DNA from: Nocardia iowensis
Lineage (GTDB): Bacteria > Actinomycetota > Actinomycetes > Mycobacteriales > Mycobacteriaceae
Length of the DNA stretch: 64,000 nt
Direction: 5' to 3'
NCBI RefSeq assembly: GCF_019222765.1
Contig: NZ_CP078145.1
Coordinates: 1,426,001-1,490,000, forward strand
Part shown: positions 40,574 through 50,331 of the stretch, piece by piece
Numbering within the stretch: position 1 is the stretch's first letter
Layout: every line of letters begins with the position of its first letter
Notes under the pieces: generated by a model
What the model was told of the DNA's origin: nothing
Database searches by the model: none
Seen by the model: only the letters and a program-made list of their open reading frames with translations
Program-made: the position numbers and the translations under genes

Positions 40574-41656
40574 TCAGCTTGTCGGGTCTTCGATTCGATA
40601 CACGCGTCGAGCGGTATTCCGGAAAATCTGCTCCAGTTCCGGCTGTCCGCCGCCATGACCGGTGACCGCCGCGGCGACCGCCTCGACGCTGTTGGCGATG
40701 CTGGTAATCGGTTTGTCCACCGGGAAATTCGAGCCCCACAGCAGCCGGTCGGCACCGAAGAACTCGAGCGCGTGCCCGATCATCGGACCGATGCGATCCA
40801 GTAGCACCGGAACGGGAGTGGCGGTGCCGCGCGGCGGGACCGGATGGCCGAGAATCGGCATCGTCAGGCCACTCACCTTCGCGACCACGTTGGCATTGGC
40901 GGCCACGGCGGCGACGTCGTCGCGCCAGCGCACGAACAACTCGCGGCGCAGGCTCGGGTTCGTCCCGGTGTGTTTGCCGACGGGACCGAAAAGGCCTGCG
41001 GGAGTACCGAGATGGTTGAGCACGATGGGGACCTCGGGGTAGCGCTCGGCGAGTTCGGCGACGTCGGGCAGCTGGTGCGAATACACCCATGCCTCGAACG
41101 AGAGGTCCTGCTCGGCCAGGTTCGCGAAGCCGTCCAGAAATTCCTTGCTGACGAGGGCGTGCTCGGTCTGGGTGAACGGCCGGACATCCGGGTCCGGATG
41201 GAGTGCGGTCAAGGTTCGGATCCCGCGCAGCAGCGGCGAGGCCGAACGGTGCGCGTCGAGCAGTTCGGCGAACCCGGCCGCTGACGGATCACCTGCGCCG
41301 ATGATCGCGCCCAGCGCGGGAGTGTCCACGCCGAACGGCAGGCTGGCCACCCACCTGGTCTCATTGGCCTGGGCGGTGCCGCCCTTGTCCGACCAATCGG
41401 CCTCGATGTGCACGATCGCCTCGACCGGTACGGCGCCTGTGTCCGCGCGATAGTTCGCGGGCAGGTACGGCTGCGCGTATGCCGTGGGATCGCCGACGAA
41501 CTGCCGGTCGCGGCGTGGCGCGAGCCGGGCGGCGACACCGAGGGGGATCGGCAGTACCCGGAATACCTTCGCCATGCTGCTGAAGACCCGTGGCGTCGTG
41601 AACGGGTCCCACTGATGGATGTGTGCGTCGATGATCCGAAGACCGGTGAGATCCAT
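40574..41656 (-). CDS. Amidohydrolase family (amidohydrolase_2) metal-dependent hydrolase
   Basis: A 360-residue TIM-barrel hydrolase. It begins with the metal motif IIDAHIHQWDP (His12, His14), continues with IVHIEADWSD, VPIVLNHLGTP and the C-terminal DRLLWGSNFPVDKP with the last metal-ligand Asp. Relatives hydrolyse sugar lactones or decarboxylate aromatic acids. A BVMO makes lactones or esters, so a lactonase role beside the monooxygenase is attractive, but the genes are separated by the TetR gene on the other strand. ATG 41656 is the start; the frame extends to 42052 only as antisense. Confidence 0.85.
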   Translation of the reverse strand: MDLTGLRIIDAHIHQWDPFTTPRVFSSMAKVFRVLPIPLGVAARLAPRRDRQFVGDPTAYAQPYLPANYRADTGAVPVEAIVHIEADWSDKGGTAQANETRWVASLPFGVDTPALGAIIGAGDPSAAGFAELLDAHRSASPLLRGIRTLTALHPDPDVRPFTQTEHALVSKEFLDGFANLAEQDLSFEAWVYSHQLPDVAELAERYPEVPIVLNHLGTPAGLFGPVGKHTGTNPSLRRELFVRWRDDVAAVAANANVVAKVSGLTMPILGHPVPPRGTATPVPVLLDRIGPMIGHALEFFGADRLLWGSNFPVDKPITSIANSVEAVAAAVTGHGGGQPELEQIFRNTARRVYRIEDPTS

Positions 41657-41730
41657 GTCCGCCGTCCCAACTCGCGCCGATGGCTCTGACCCGGCGATTG
41701 TCACACGATGGTGGTGCGCCCGGTCCGGGT

Positions 41731-42360
41731 TCAGTGGGATCCGAACGCGGACAGGAAAGTACGGACGGCCGCGTCGGCGATCTGCCGGATCTCGATGTCG
41801 GGGACCGCGCGGGTGCCGAGTCTGGAACGCGCCTCCAGCGGCGCGGTGAGCAGGGCGAGCAATTGCTCCGCGGCCTGCGCCGGATCGTTCGTCCGCAAGT
41901 CGCCCGCCAAGGCCAGTCGCGCCAGCCGATCCGCCAGCGCCTCGGCAATGCGCTGTGACGTCCGTTCCAGCACCGCGTCGGTGAGCTCGGGGAACGCCGC
42001 GAGCTGTGCGTAGGTCAGCGCGCGGAGGGCGCGGGCGCGCTCGGTCGAGCACACCCGGAGCAGGTCCTCGGCGACGTCCGCCAGTACCGTGCGGAGGTCG
42101 TCGCCGGGCGTCCTGAGCCGATCGGTGATCGCGAGGGTCTCCGCGGCCACCGCGTCGGCCGCGGCCAGCACGGCGTGCCGGAAGAGGGTTTGCTTGTCGG
42201 TGAGGTGGTTGTACACCGTGGGTTTCGCGACGCCCGCCTCGTCGGCGATCTCTTGGACGCAGGTCTTGTCGTAGCCGCGCCGGGCGAAGACGGTGAACGC
42301 GACGTCGAGGATCGCCTGCCGCTTGTCGATCCGCCCTCGCGCCGCCGTTGCTCCCGTCAC
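41731..42360 (-). CDS. TetR family regulator divergent from the Dabb gene
   Basis: A 209-residue regulator with the helix-turn-helix at about 14-58 (AILDVAFTVFARRGYDKTCVQEIADEAGVAKPTVYNHL) and a C-terminal domain of the TetR_C type ending FLSAFGSH. GTG 42360 is the start. Two TGAAC-N6-GTTCA dyads lie in the divergent region, one on each side of the putative Dabb promoter, so it probably represses the Dabb gene and itself. Confidence 0.9.
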   Translation of the reverse strand: MTGATAARGRIDKRQAILDVAFTVFARRGYDKTCVQEIADEAGVAKPTVYNHLTDKQTLFRHAVLAAADAVAAETLAITDRLRTPGDDLRTVLADVAEDLLRVCSTERARALRALTYAQLAAFPELTDAVLERTSQRIAEALADRLARLALAGDLRTNDPAQAAEQLLALLTAPLEARSRLGTRAVPDIEIRQIADAAVRTFLSAFGSH

Positions 42361-42391
42361 CCCTGCATGTTAGCGCTTCCAGACGACGAAA

Positions 42392-42407
42392 TGAACTTGC
42401 TGGTTCA
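42392..42407. promoter_or_regulatory. Operator-like dyad A, TGAAC-N6-GTTCA
   Basis: Arms at 42392-42396 and 42403-42407, 32 bp from the TetR start on the other strand. It repeats with identical arms and spacer length 48 bp downstream. Confidence 0.7.
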
Positions 42408-42438
42408 CTCTTGTGGATCTACTGAACAGTTGTCTAGA

Positions 42439-42877
<439 letters not shown>

Positions 42878-42881
<4 letters not shown>

Positions 42882-45800
42882 ACGTTGCGGCGGTATTGGC
42901 CGCCGACGGTGAAGAAGGTGTCGGTGACCTGCTGCAGGGTGCAGACGCGGGCGGCGTCCATCAGCACCTCGAAGATGTTGTCGTCGGTGCGGGCGACGGC
43001 CTCGAGGCGGGCGAGGGCGGCATGCGCGGGATCGCGGTGCCGGTGCTGGAATTCGCGGACCCGACGCAGTTGGGACTGCTTCTCTTCCTCGGTGCCGCGG
43101 GCCAGTTCGATGTCGTGGTGCGGCTCGCCGTGCGGGTTGCGGAAGGTATTGACGCCGATGATGGGCAGCGAGCCGTCGTGTTTCCGGTGCTCGTAGCGCA
43201 TCGACTCGTCCTGGATCTTGCCGCGCTGGTATCCGGTTTCCATCGCGCCGAGCACGCCGCCGCGTTCGCTGATCCGGTCGAATTCGACCAGCACGGCCTC
43301 CTCCACCAGATCGGTGAGTTCGTCGATGAGAAAGCTGCCCTGCAAGGGGTTTTCGTTCATCGCCACGCCCCACTCGCGGTTGATGATGAGCTGGATGGCC
43401 AGCGCCCTGCGCACCGAATCCTCGGTGGGGGTGGTCACCGCCTCGTCATAGGCGTTGGTGTGCAGGCTGTTGCAGTTGTCGTAGATGGCGATGAGCGCCT
43501 GCAGGGTGGTGCGGATGTCGTTGAAGCTCATCTCCTGCGCGTGTAGCGACCGGCCGGAGGTCTGGATGTGGTACTTCAGCTTCTGCGAACGATCGTTGGC
43601 GCCGTAGCGCTCTCGCATGGCGATGGCCCAGATCCGCCGGGCCACCCGCCCGATCACCGAGTACTCCGGATCCATGCCGTTGGAGAAGAAGAACGACAGG
43701 TTCGGCGCGAAGTCGTCGATCTTCATGCCGCGTGCGAGATAGGCCTCGACATAGGTGAATCCGTTGGCGAGGGTGAAGGCGAGCTGGCTGATCGGGTTCG
43801 CGCCGGCCTCGGCGATGTGGTATCCGGATATCGACACCGAGTAGAAGTTGCGAACGCCGTTGCGTACGAACCATTCCTGGATGTCGGCCATCATCCGCAG
43901 GCTGAACTCGGTGGAGAAGATGCAGGTGTTCTGGCCCTGATCCTCCTTGAGGATGTCGGCCTGCACCGTGCCGCGCACCGTCGCCAGGGTTTTCGCCCGG
44001 ATCTCGGCGGCCTCGTCCGCGGTCGGCGCCCGGCCCTCCGCGGCCGAGAACCGTTCCAGCGCTTGGTCTATCGCGGTATTGAGGAAGTAGGCCAGGATGG
44101 TCGGAGCCGGGCCGTTGATGGTCATCGACACCGAGGTCGTCGGTGCCGTCAGGTCGAAGCCGTCGTAGAGCACCTTCATATCGTCGAGCGAGGCGATCGA
44201 CACACCCGAGGTGCCGACCTTGCCGTAGATGTCGGGTCGTTCGGCGGGATCGTGGCCGTAGAGCGTCACCGAGTCGAAGGCGGTGGAAAGCCGTTTCGCG
44301 TCGGAATGTTCGCTGAGCACCTTGAAGCGCCGGTTGGTGCGGAACGGGTCACCCTCGCCGGCGAACATTCTGGCCGGGTCCTCGTTGTCCCGCTTGAACG
44401 GGAAAACCCCCGCGGTGTACGGGAAGCGACCCGGCAGGTTCTCCGCGCGCAGGAACCGAAGCAACTCACCGTGATCGGTGTAGCGGGGCAGCGCGACGCG
44501 CGGGATCGAGTTGCCGGACAGCGACTCCCGGCGCAGCGGAGTGTGGATTTCGCGGTCGCGTACCCGTACCACCTGCTCGTCGCCCCGGTAGGACTCGGCG
44601 AGTGCGGGCCACTCGGCCAGCAACGCGGCATTGTCGGCGGTCAGCTCCGTGCTGGCCGCGTCGGCCAGCTCGGCGACGGCTCGGTCGTCGGGCAGTTCCG
44701 CGGCCACCTGTTCGATGCGCTGGAGCCGTTGTGCGGCAACGACTTGCGCGGCCGTGTGTGCGTGATAGTCGCGTACGGTCGCGGCGATCTCGGCCAGGTA
44801 GCGCACCCGGGCAGGTGGGATGATCTGCGCGAACCGGGTGGACACCCGGGTGTTCACCCTGGGCAGCGCACCCTGCTCCAATCGCAACCCATGGTCGGCC
44901 AGTAGTCCGGCCAGATGCTGGTACAGCGCGGTGACGCCGTCGTCGTTGAATGTCGCCGCGCTGGTGCCGAATACCGGCATGTCCTCCGGTGCTGCGGTGA
45001 ACTCCTCGCGATTGCGGATCAACTGGCGCGACACATCCCGCAGCGCGTCGGCGGCACCGCGGCGCTCGAACTTGTTGATCGCCACCACATCCGCGTAATC
45101 CAGCATGTCGATCTTCTCCAGCTGGGAGGCGGCGCCGAATTCCGGGGTCATCACATACATGGACACATCGACGTGGTCGGTGACCGCCGCGTCGCCCTGG
45201 CCGATACCCGGCGTTTCCAGGATCACCAGGTCGTAACCCGCTGCCTTGCAGGCGGTCACGATCAACTCGATATTGTTCGGCAGTTCCCGTCCACCCCTGG
45301 TGGCCAGCGAGCGGAAGAAGATGTGGTCGCCGTCGAGGGCGTTCATCCGGATGCGGTCGCCGAGCAGAGCGCCACCGCCGCGTCGCCGGGTCGGATCGAC
45401 CGCGAGGATCGCGACGCGCAGCTTGTCCTGCTGGTCTGAACGCAGCCTGCGCACCAATTCGTCGGTGAGCGAGGACTTTCCGGAGCCGCCCGTGCCGGTG
45501 ATGCCGAGCACCGGAACGGTGCGCGCGGCCGCGGCCTGCGTCAATGCCTGCCGGTCGGTGTCGGGCAGGGCGCCCTGCTGGATGCAGGTGATCGCGCGGG
45601 CCAGCGCGGCGCGTTCGCCGGACAGCACCGCGTCCAGGACCGGCGGTTCGGTGGAAAGGTCGATGTCGCAGGCGCGAATGAGCTGATTGATCATGCCGGG
45701 CAGGCCGAGTCGCTGGCCGTCTTCGGGGGAGAAGATGGTCACGCCGGATTCGGCGAGTCGCGCGATTTCCTCGGCGACGATGACGCCGCCACCACCGCCG

Positions 45801-46096
45801 AATATCCGAACATGTTCCGCTCCGGCCTTTTTCAGCGCGTCGGCGAGATATTCGAAGTACTCGACATGCCCGCCCTGATAGGAGCTGACCGCCACACCTT
45901 GCGCGTCCTCGGTGAGCACCGCGTCGACCACTTCGCTGACCGCGCGATTGTGTCCGAGGTGGATCACCTCCGCGCCTTGCGCCTGCAGGATCCGGCGCAT
46001 GATGTTGATCGCCGCGTCGTGCCCGTCGAACAGAGCCGCGGAGGTCACGAAACGAACGGGGTTGGTCGGCGTATGAAGTGCGCTGCTGTCGGCCAC
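42878..46096 (-). CDS. icmF: Fused isobutyryl-CoA mutase / G-protein chaperone IcmF
   Basis: A 1072-residue adenosylcobalamin-dependent enzyme that interconverts isobutyryl-CoA and n-butyryl-CoA (some homologues also isomerise pivalyl- or isovaleryl-CoA). Domain order is diagnostic: B12-binding domain (about 15-140) with FDGHDAAIN and lower-ligand His26; MeaI-type GTPase (about 195-420) with P-loop GTGGSGKSS (201-209) and a G4 motif reading NKFE; a linker; then the mutase TIM barrel (about 550-1072) with SVSISGYHIAEAGANPISQLAF. GTG 46096 is preceded by GGAGG at 5 nt. It complements the valine pathway at 51-57 kb and shares an upstream element with mmsA. Confidence 0.96.
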
Positions 46097-46128
46097 GGGT
46101 TCCTCCCGGCAATTCCAGTTGGCGCCCG

Positions 46129-46147
46129 ATACTAGGACGTCAAACTA
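46129..46147. promoter_or_regulatory. icmF copy of the shared GGACGTC element
   Basis: The plus strand reads ATACTAGGACGTCAAACTA, 33-51 bp upstream of the icmF start. It matches ATACATGGACGTCCAACTA upstream of mmsA at 16 of 19 positions. The shared, roughly palindromic element suggests one regulator for both loci of isobutyryl-CoA metabolism. Confidence 0.6.
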
Positions 46148-46329
46148 ATCCTACGGTGATGCCGATCACAGCGCCAGGGAGAACACGCCCGGCCAATTCG
46201 GCGGAGTCGGGGGTACGGATTCCGCTCATGGTGAATGCAAAGGGCGACAACGGTCCGGGCTCGAGTTCCGATGAGACGCGATGCCCTGAAACCGAAATCT
46301 ATCTGCGCAAATCCACCAAAGGACACCTC

Positions 46330-47319
46330 ATGGGACGGAACTCTTATCGGCTCACCGCCGCGGTAGCCGCCCTCGCCCTCGGCACGCTCGCGGCACCGTT
46401 CGCGCATGCCGAACCCGCGCCGCTGAACGGGCTGTTCGCACTGGCCCCTGGCGTCTGCTCGGGCGGCGCGGTGACCGGCAGTTTCTTCCGGATGATCCTG
46501 CCGACGGGTGACGCGGGCGGTCCCTACCTGGCGAACAGCGACTCGGGTTGCAGCGACCAGACGGTGACGACGCTGTCCGCGGGCAGCGACGGCGGCCTGG
46601 TCAGCGGCACTTATCAGCCGCAGCCCGCCGCCGCATTCGACGCCGCGGGCAATGCGCAGTCGGGCCGGGTCACCCGGCCGGTCCGCTTCTACGGCGTCGA
46701 CTTCGCCACCGCGACCAACCCCACCGATCCGCAGACCGGCGGCGGCACCGGAGTGCCGCAGCTGTTCTCCGACGGCGGGCAGCTCTCCGGCGATCTGAGC
46801 AGCCTCGGGGTCACCTGGAACAACCAGGTGTTCAACCAGGGCGCACCGAAACCCGGCGGTGGACTGCCCGGCAAGACCAGTCCGGTGCACGGCACCATCG
46901 ACGGCTCGGGCAATTTCGTGATCGAGTGGACCAGCCAGATCGTCGGCGGTCCGTTCAACAATTTCACCGGCCTGTGGCATCTGGCCGGGCAATACCGTGG
47001 CGGCAGTGTTCCGCAGGCCGCACCGGCGGCCGCACCTATCGCACCAGCGCCCGCCGCCGCCCCGCCCGCTCCCGGTGCTCCGGCGGCACCTGCTCCGCCC
47101 GCTGCGCCTGCTCCGGCGGCCGCACCGGATGCCGTGCCGGTAGCGCAGGGTCAGGCACCGGCCGCCCGCACCGATCCGGTGCTGGCGTCCAAGACGATCG
47201 AGGTCCCGCGCGGACGGCACACCCCGGCCTGGGTGGTGCCGACGCTGTTCGTCGTGGCGGTCGCGGCGGCCGGAGTGTTCTTCAACGCGGACCGGATCGT
47301 CCGTCGGCAACGGCAGTGA
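46330..47319 (+). CDS. Exported, C-terminally membrane-anchored protein (paralogue 1 of a pair)
   Basis: A 329-residue protein with a Sec signal peptide (MGRNSYRLTAAVAALALGTL, likely cleavage after AHA at residue 27). The globular domain spans about 30-225, with an Ala/Pro-rich stalk at about 232-290 and a C-terminal transmembrane anchor (WVVPTLFVVAVAAAGVFF) followed by a basic tail. No known family recognised. The globular domain is clearly homologous to the lipoprotein two genes downstream, sharing WN-Q-FNQGAPKP and GPFN-FTG-WHL. AAAGGA lies 6 nt before ATG 46330. The gene heads a tightly coupled operon diverging from icmF. Confidence 0.8.
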   Translation: MGRNSYRLTAAVAALALGTLAAPFAHAEPAPLNGLFALAPGVCSGGAVTGSFFRMILPTGDAGGPYLANSDSGCSDQTVTTLSAGSDGGLVSGTYQPQPAAAFDAAGNAQSGRVTRPVRFYGVDFATATNPTDPQTGGGTGVPQLFSDGGQLSGDLSSLGVTWNNQVFNQGAPKPGGGLPGKTSPVHGTIDGSGNFVIEWTSQIVGGPFNNFTGLWHLAGQYRGGSVPQAAPAAAPIAPAPAAAPPAPGAPAAPAPPAAPAPAAAPDAVPVAQGQAPAARTDPVLASKTIEVPRGRHTPAWVVPTLFVVAVAAAGVFFNADRIVRRQRQ

Positions 47320-48377
47320 CCACCGTGTCGGGGCTGCCCACCTATTCGGAGTTCGTCTCGAATCCGGAACCCGCGCCCCCACGGCCCGCGAAGCGGTGGC
47401 CGTTCGTGCTGATCATCGTGCTCGGCGCGCTCTTGGTCCTCGCCCCCGTCGGCACCGGCATGTTTCCGCGAGCGGCCAAGGGGGAGGCGATGATCGACGC
47501 GTTCGGGCCGTATATGACGCGGTCGAGTATCGACGGCTACCGCCACGATCTCCAGGTGCTCGACGATGCCAGGACGAACGTGGTCACGCTGCAGCAACGT
47601 GGGCAGCAGCCGGGGAGCTACGACCGGGTCGACCAGTTCGCCCGTGACTACCCGGAGATCCACTACCACATGTCCGGGATGATCGGCGCGATCGATGACA
47701 ATCGGAACAACTACGAAAAGCTCTCCGGGGTAGTACCTTTCGGTACCTTGCCGTGGTTGTTCGCGCTGCCCGGTGTGGTTCTCGCCGGTGCAGGCGTGCT
47801 GGGATTCCGGCGCGCGCAGGCCGGGAAGCAGGCCTTGGCCTGGCGTTCGTTCGCCGCACTCGCCGCGCTCGGCTTGATCGCCGTGCCGCTGTTCGGTGGG
47901 CTGTTCCCCGCCTCGCCCGCGGCCCAACCGCTGATCAATGACCTGCGCCCGATCCTCACCCATGACGAGGTCCGAAAGTTGCAGGGCTATTTCGTCACTC
48001 TCGTCGCGGCCGACGGCGAACTCAACAGCCGCTACACCGCCGCCGTCCGCACCGCCCACCCGGACGCCGACCTCACCGGCATCACCACCCTCGAAACCCG
48101 TTGGCAGCCGATGACTTCCCGGCTCGCAGCGCTCATCGGGGCGATGAACGACAACGTCCGCAACTTCGATGCCGTTGTCGCGCTGAACGACTCGACGCGC
48201 CCGTTGGGCTTCGGTGCATTTCGCGGTTTGGGCTTCTTTTACCTGGTTCCGGGCATCTTCGCGCTCGCCGCCACGGTGGAGGGCCTTCGGCTGCCGACTC
48301 GACCGAGGGGAAACGGCGGCACGGCTGTGGCCGACGCGGCCAGAGCGCCCACTTCACCTGGCGGTGAGCAGAAATGA
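47316..48377 (+). CDS. Four-helix membrane protein with internal duplication, unknown function
   Basis: A 353-residue protein made of two related halves. Half 1: helix 29-48, extracytoplasmic loop 49-145, helix 146-165. Half 2: helix 178-198, loop 199-300, helix 302-323. The loops share MFPxxxxGExxID/LFPxxxxAQPLIN openings and closings IGAIDDNRNNYEKL (123-136) versus IGAMNDNVRNFDAV (274-287). No family recognised. GTG 47316 overlaps the stop of the previous gene (GTGA), and its own stop lies 36 bp before the chosen start of the next gene. It probably forms an envelope complex with the two flanking exported paralogues. Confidence 0.75.
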   Translation: MTTVSGLPTYSEFVSNPEPAPPRPAKRWPFVLIIVLGALLVLAPVGTGMFPRAAKGEAMIDAFGPYMTRSSIDGYRHDLQVLDDARTNVVTLQQRGQQPGSYDRVDQFARDYPEIHYHMSGMIGAIDDNRNNYEKLSGVVPFGTLPWLFALPGVVLAGAGVLGFRRAQAGKQALAWRSFAALAALGLIAVPLFGGLFPASPAAQPLINDLRPILTHDEVRKLQGYFVTLVAADGELNSRYTAAVRTAHPDADLTGITTLETRWQPMTSRLAALIGAMNDNVRNFDAVVALNDSTRPLGFGAFRGLGFFYLVPGIFALAATVEGLRLPTRPRGNGGTAVADAARAPTSPGGEQK

Positions 48378-48415
48378 GCACGGTCGACACCGAACGAAGC
48401 AGGAGGCGATCCGGC

Positions 48416-49231
48416 ATGAGCGCACGGCAATTGATCGCGGTGACAATGCTTGCCGCACTGGCGCTGGTGGTGTCCGGATGTTCGAGTGGTGATGACGCTT
48501 CCTCGTCGAGCGGTCCCGAGCCGCTGGTCGGCTTGCTCCGGTTCACACCGGGTTCGGTGTCCGGGGACAGCGTCGCCGGTACCTGGTTCCGGATGGTTCA
48601 GCCCGGTGGCACGCCGGATAAAGGTCCCTACATGCCCAACGGTGATTCGCCCGCGCAAGGCGGCTCGACGACCCTGCTGGAGCCGGGTACTGCGGGCGGC
48701 CTGCGCACCGGCGGATACCAGAGCGAACCGAAGCCCGGCTTCGCACAAGGGAATTCGTTATCAGCGTCGATCACCAAGCCGACCAAGTTCTTCGCGGTCG
48801 AGTTCGGCATCTCCACCAATCCGGTGGACCCGCAGACCCAGCGCAGAGTGCCGCCGCCGACGGTGACCAACGACGGCGGCAAGTTGACGGCGGACGTGTC
48901 GTCCTGGGCGGCCTCGTGGAACGACCAGGAGTTCAATCAGGGCGCGCCGAAGCCGCCGGAAAAGCAGGACGCCCAGGTGGCGGGCGCCGAACAGGTGCAG
49001 AAGGTGTGGGACTGGGTCGCCAAGCAGTGGTTCGACAAGCCGACCTCCGATGCCGCCCAAGGTCCTTCGGCCACCGGCAGTTACGACGCGAAAACTCGCA
49101 AGTTCACCCTCCAGTGGACCAGCCTCATCGTCGGGGGGCCGTTCAACGGCTTCACCGGCGTCTGGCACCTGGAGGGGGTATTCGAACCAGCCGCCGCCGC
49201 ACCGAATTCGCCTGCGCCGTCGGTCAAATAG
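48416..49231 (+). CDS. Lipoprotein (paralogue 2 of the exported pair)
   Basis: A 271-residue lipoprotein with signal peptide MSARQLIAVTMLAALALVV and lipobox VSGC (Cys22). Its domain matches the protein encoded at 46330-47319: TWFRMVQPGG versus SFFRMILPTG, STNPVDPQTQ versus ATNPTDPQTG, WNDQEFNQGAPKP, and TSLIVGGPFNGFTGVWHLEG near the C-terminus. A 40-residue insert with VWDWVAKQWFDKP is unique. AGGAGG 9 nt upstream supports ATG 48416; ATG 48374 overlaps the preceding stop (ATGA), adds 14 residues, and remains possible. Membrane-tethered outside the cytoplasm; function unknown. Confidence 0.78.
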   Translation: MSARQLIAVTMLAALALVVSGCSSGDDASSSSGPEPLVGLLRFTPGSVSGDSVAGTWFRMVQPGGTPDKGPYMPNGDSPAQGGSTTLLEPGTAGGLRTGGYQSEPKPGFAQGNSLSASITKPTKFFAVEFGISTNPVDPQTQRRVPPPTVTNDGGKLTADVSSWAASWNDQEFNQGAPKPPEKQDAQVAGAEQVQKVWDWVAKQWFDKPTSDAAQGPSATGSYDAKTRKFTLQWTSLIVGGPFNGFTGVWHLEGVFEPAAAAPNSPAPSVK

Positions 49232-49253
49232 ACATCAGAAGGAGTACGGTCCG

Positions 49254-50189
49254 ATGAGTTCTCGCACGACGTCCCGGCCGGCGCTGGCCAGTGCCATCCG
49301 CGCGGTAGCCGCGCTGACGGTCATCGGCAGCGCCGTCGCGGCTACCGCGCTGACGGTCCGCCAAGACGATGACGTCACCGCCGTGGTAGTCACCCAGGAG
49401 CAGACGGCCGCCGGCGCACGGCCCGCCGCGCCGCAGGCCCCGGCCGATCCACCGGGTGCCCCGGCTCCGGCAGCCCCGGCTCCGAACGCCCCCGCACCGG
49501 GCGGGCCCGCGCCCGCTACCTCGGTACCGCTGGGCTCGGGCGGTGCACCCACCGCCGTCGCCATCAACCCGGGTGCGGGCACACCAGCCGCGCCGTCGGC
49601 ACCGGGTGCCGGTGCGCCGAACAGTTCCGTACCACTGGGTGCGGGCGCGCCGAACAGTTCCGTCCCGCTCGGCGGCTCGGGGGCCACCAACCCGTTCGCG
49701 GCCGCCCCCGTCGGCACGCAGCCCGCGTGCCCCCTCGGCTGGCCTGCCCCGAAGCAGCAGGGCGGGCTCGCCTCGCTGATCGGGCTCGCGCCGCTGGCCG
49801 GTCCGTTCTCCTCGGAAGCGTTCGCTCTCGGCTCGGTCTATCAGCCGATCCTGCAACTGGCGGGCCCGGTCCTGGCCGAGGTCGCCCCGGTGATCGCGCA
49901 CTACCAGCCAGCGATCGATCCGTTCATCACTCAGGTGCAGGGTGTGGAAGCCGTTGTCCTGCAAGCGATCCTGCCCTACTACGGGCCCTACCGGGACCAG
50001 CTCATCGCCGCCGAGGGTGAGCTCGCCAAGGTGCTGGCCCCCATCCTCACCCGCGCCTACAACAGCGAAATCGCCTCCTGCTTCGTCGCCTGGCAAGGCC
50101 AGATCATCGACCAGGCGAAGGGCGGCCACATCACCGTTGCCTCCCTCGCCCACCCTGGCACCGTCGTAGAACTCGGCCCCGAGTCCTGA
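49254..50189 (+). CDS. Pro/Ala-rich exported protein with C-terminal globular domain
   Basis: A 311-residue protein with an N-terminal hydrophobic segment (about 12-34), probably a signal anchor. A Pro/Ala/Gly-rich low-complexity region (about 48-160) contains a tandem repeat of GAGAPNSSVPL. A C-terminal helical domain (about 165-311) has two Cys (ACPLGWP and SCFVAWQ) that could form a disulfide. AAGGAG lies 9 nt before ATG 49254. It is fourth in the operon with the two exported paralogues and the duplicated membrane protein. The stalk-like region suggests it spans the cell wall. Family not recognised. Confidence 0.75.
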   Translation: MSSRTTSRPALASAIRAVAALTVIGSAVAATALTVRQDDDVTAVVVTQEQTAAGARPAAPQAPADPPGAPAPAAPAPNAPAPGGPAPATSVPLGSGGAPTAVAINPGAGTPAAPSAPGAGAPNSSVPLGAGAPNSSVPLGGSGATNPFAAAPVGTQPACPLGWPAPKQQGGLASLIGLAPLAGPFSSEAFALGSVYQPILQLAGPVLAEVAPVIAHYQPAIDPFITQVQGVEAVVLQAILPYYGPYRDQLIAAEGELAKVLAPILTRAYNSEIASCFVAWQGQIIDQAKGGHITVASLAHPGTVVELGPES

Positions 50190-50331
50190 CTCCGCGCACC
50201 TCCTGGTGTCCCGCGCACGGATTCGCCGTACATTTCGAACGCGGCATGACGGGACGTGCGCGGGCGACGGCGCTGGTGCGCGGGATCGGTGATCTCCGGT
50301 TGCGGCGCGGGTAGCCGGACATAATGGGCGC

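Noticed and set aside
44466..46112. A 548-codon minus-strand frame overlapping icmF
   Set aside because: It is in another frame of the same strand as icmF, which has complete IcmF domain motifs; the alternative is Arg/Gly/Pro-rich.
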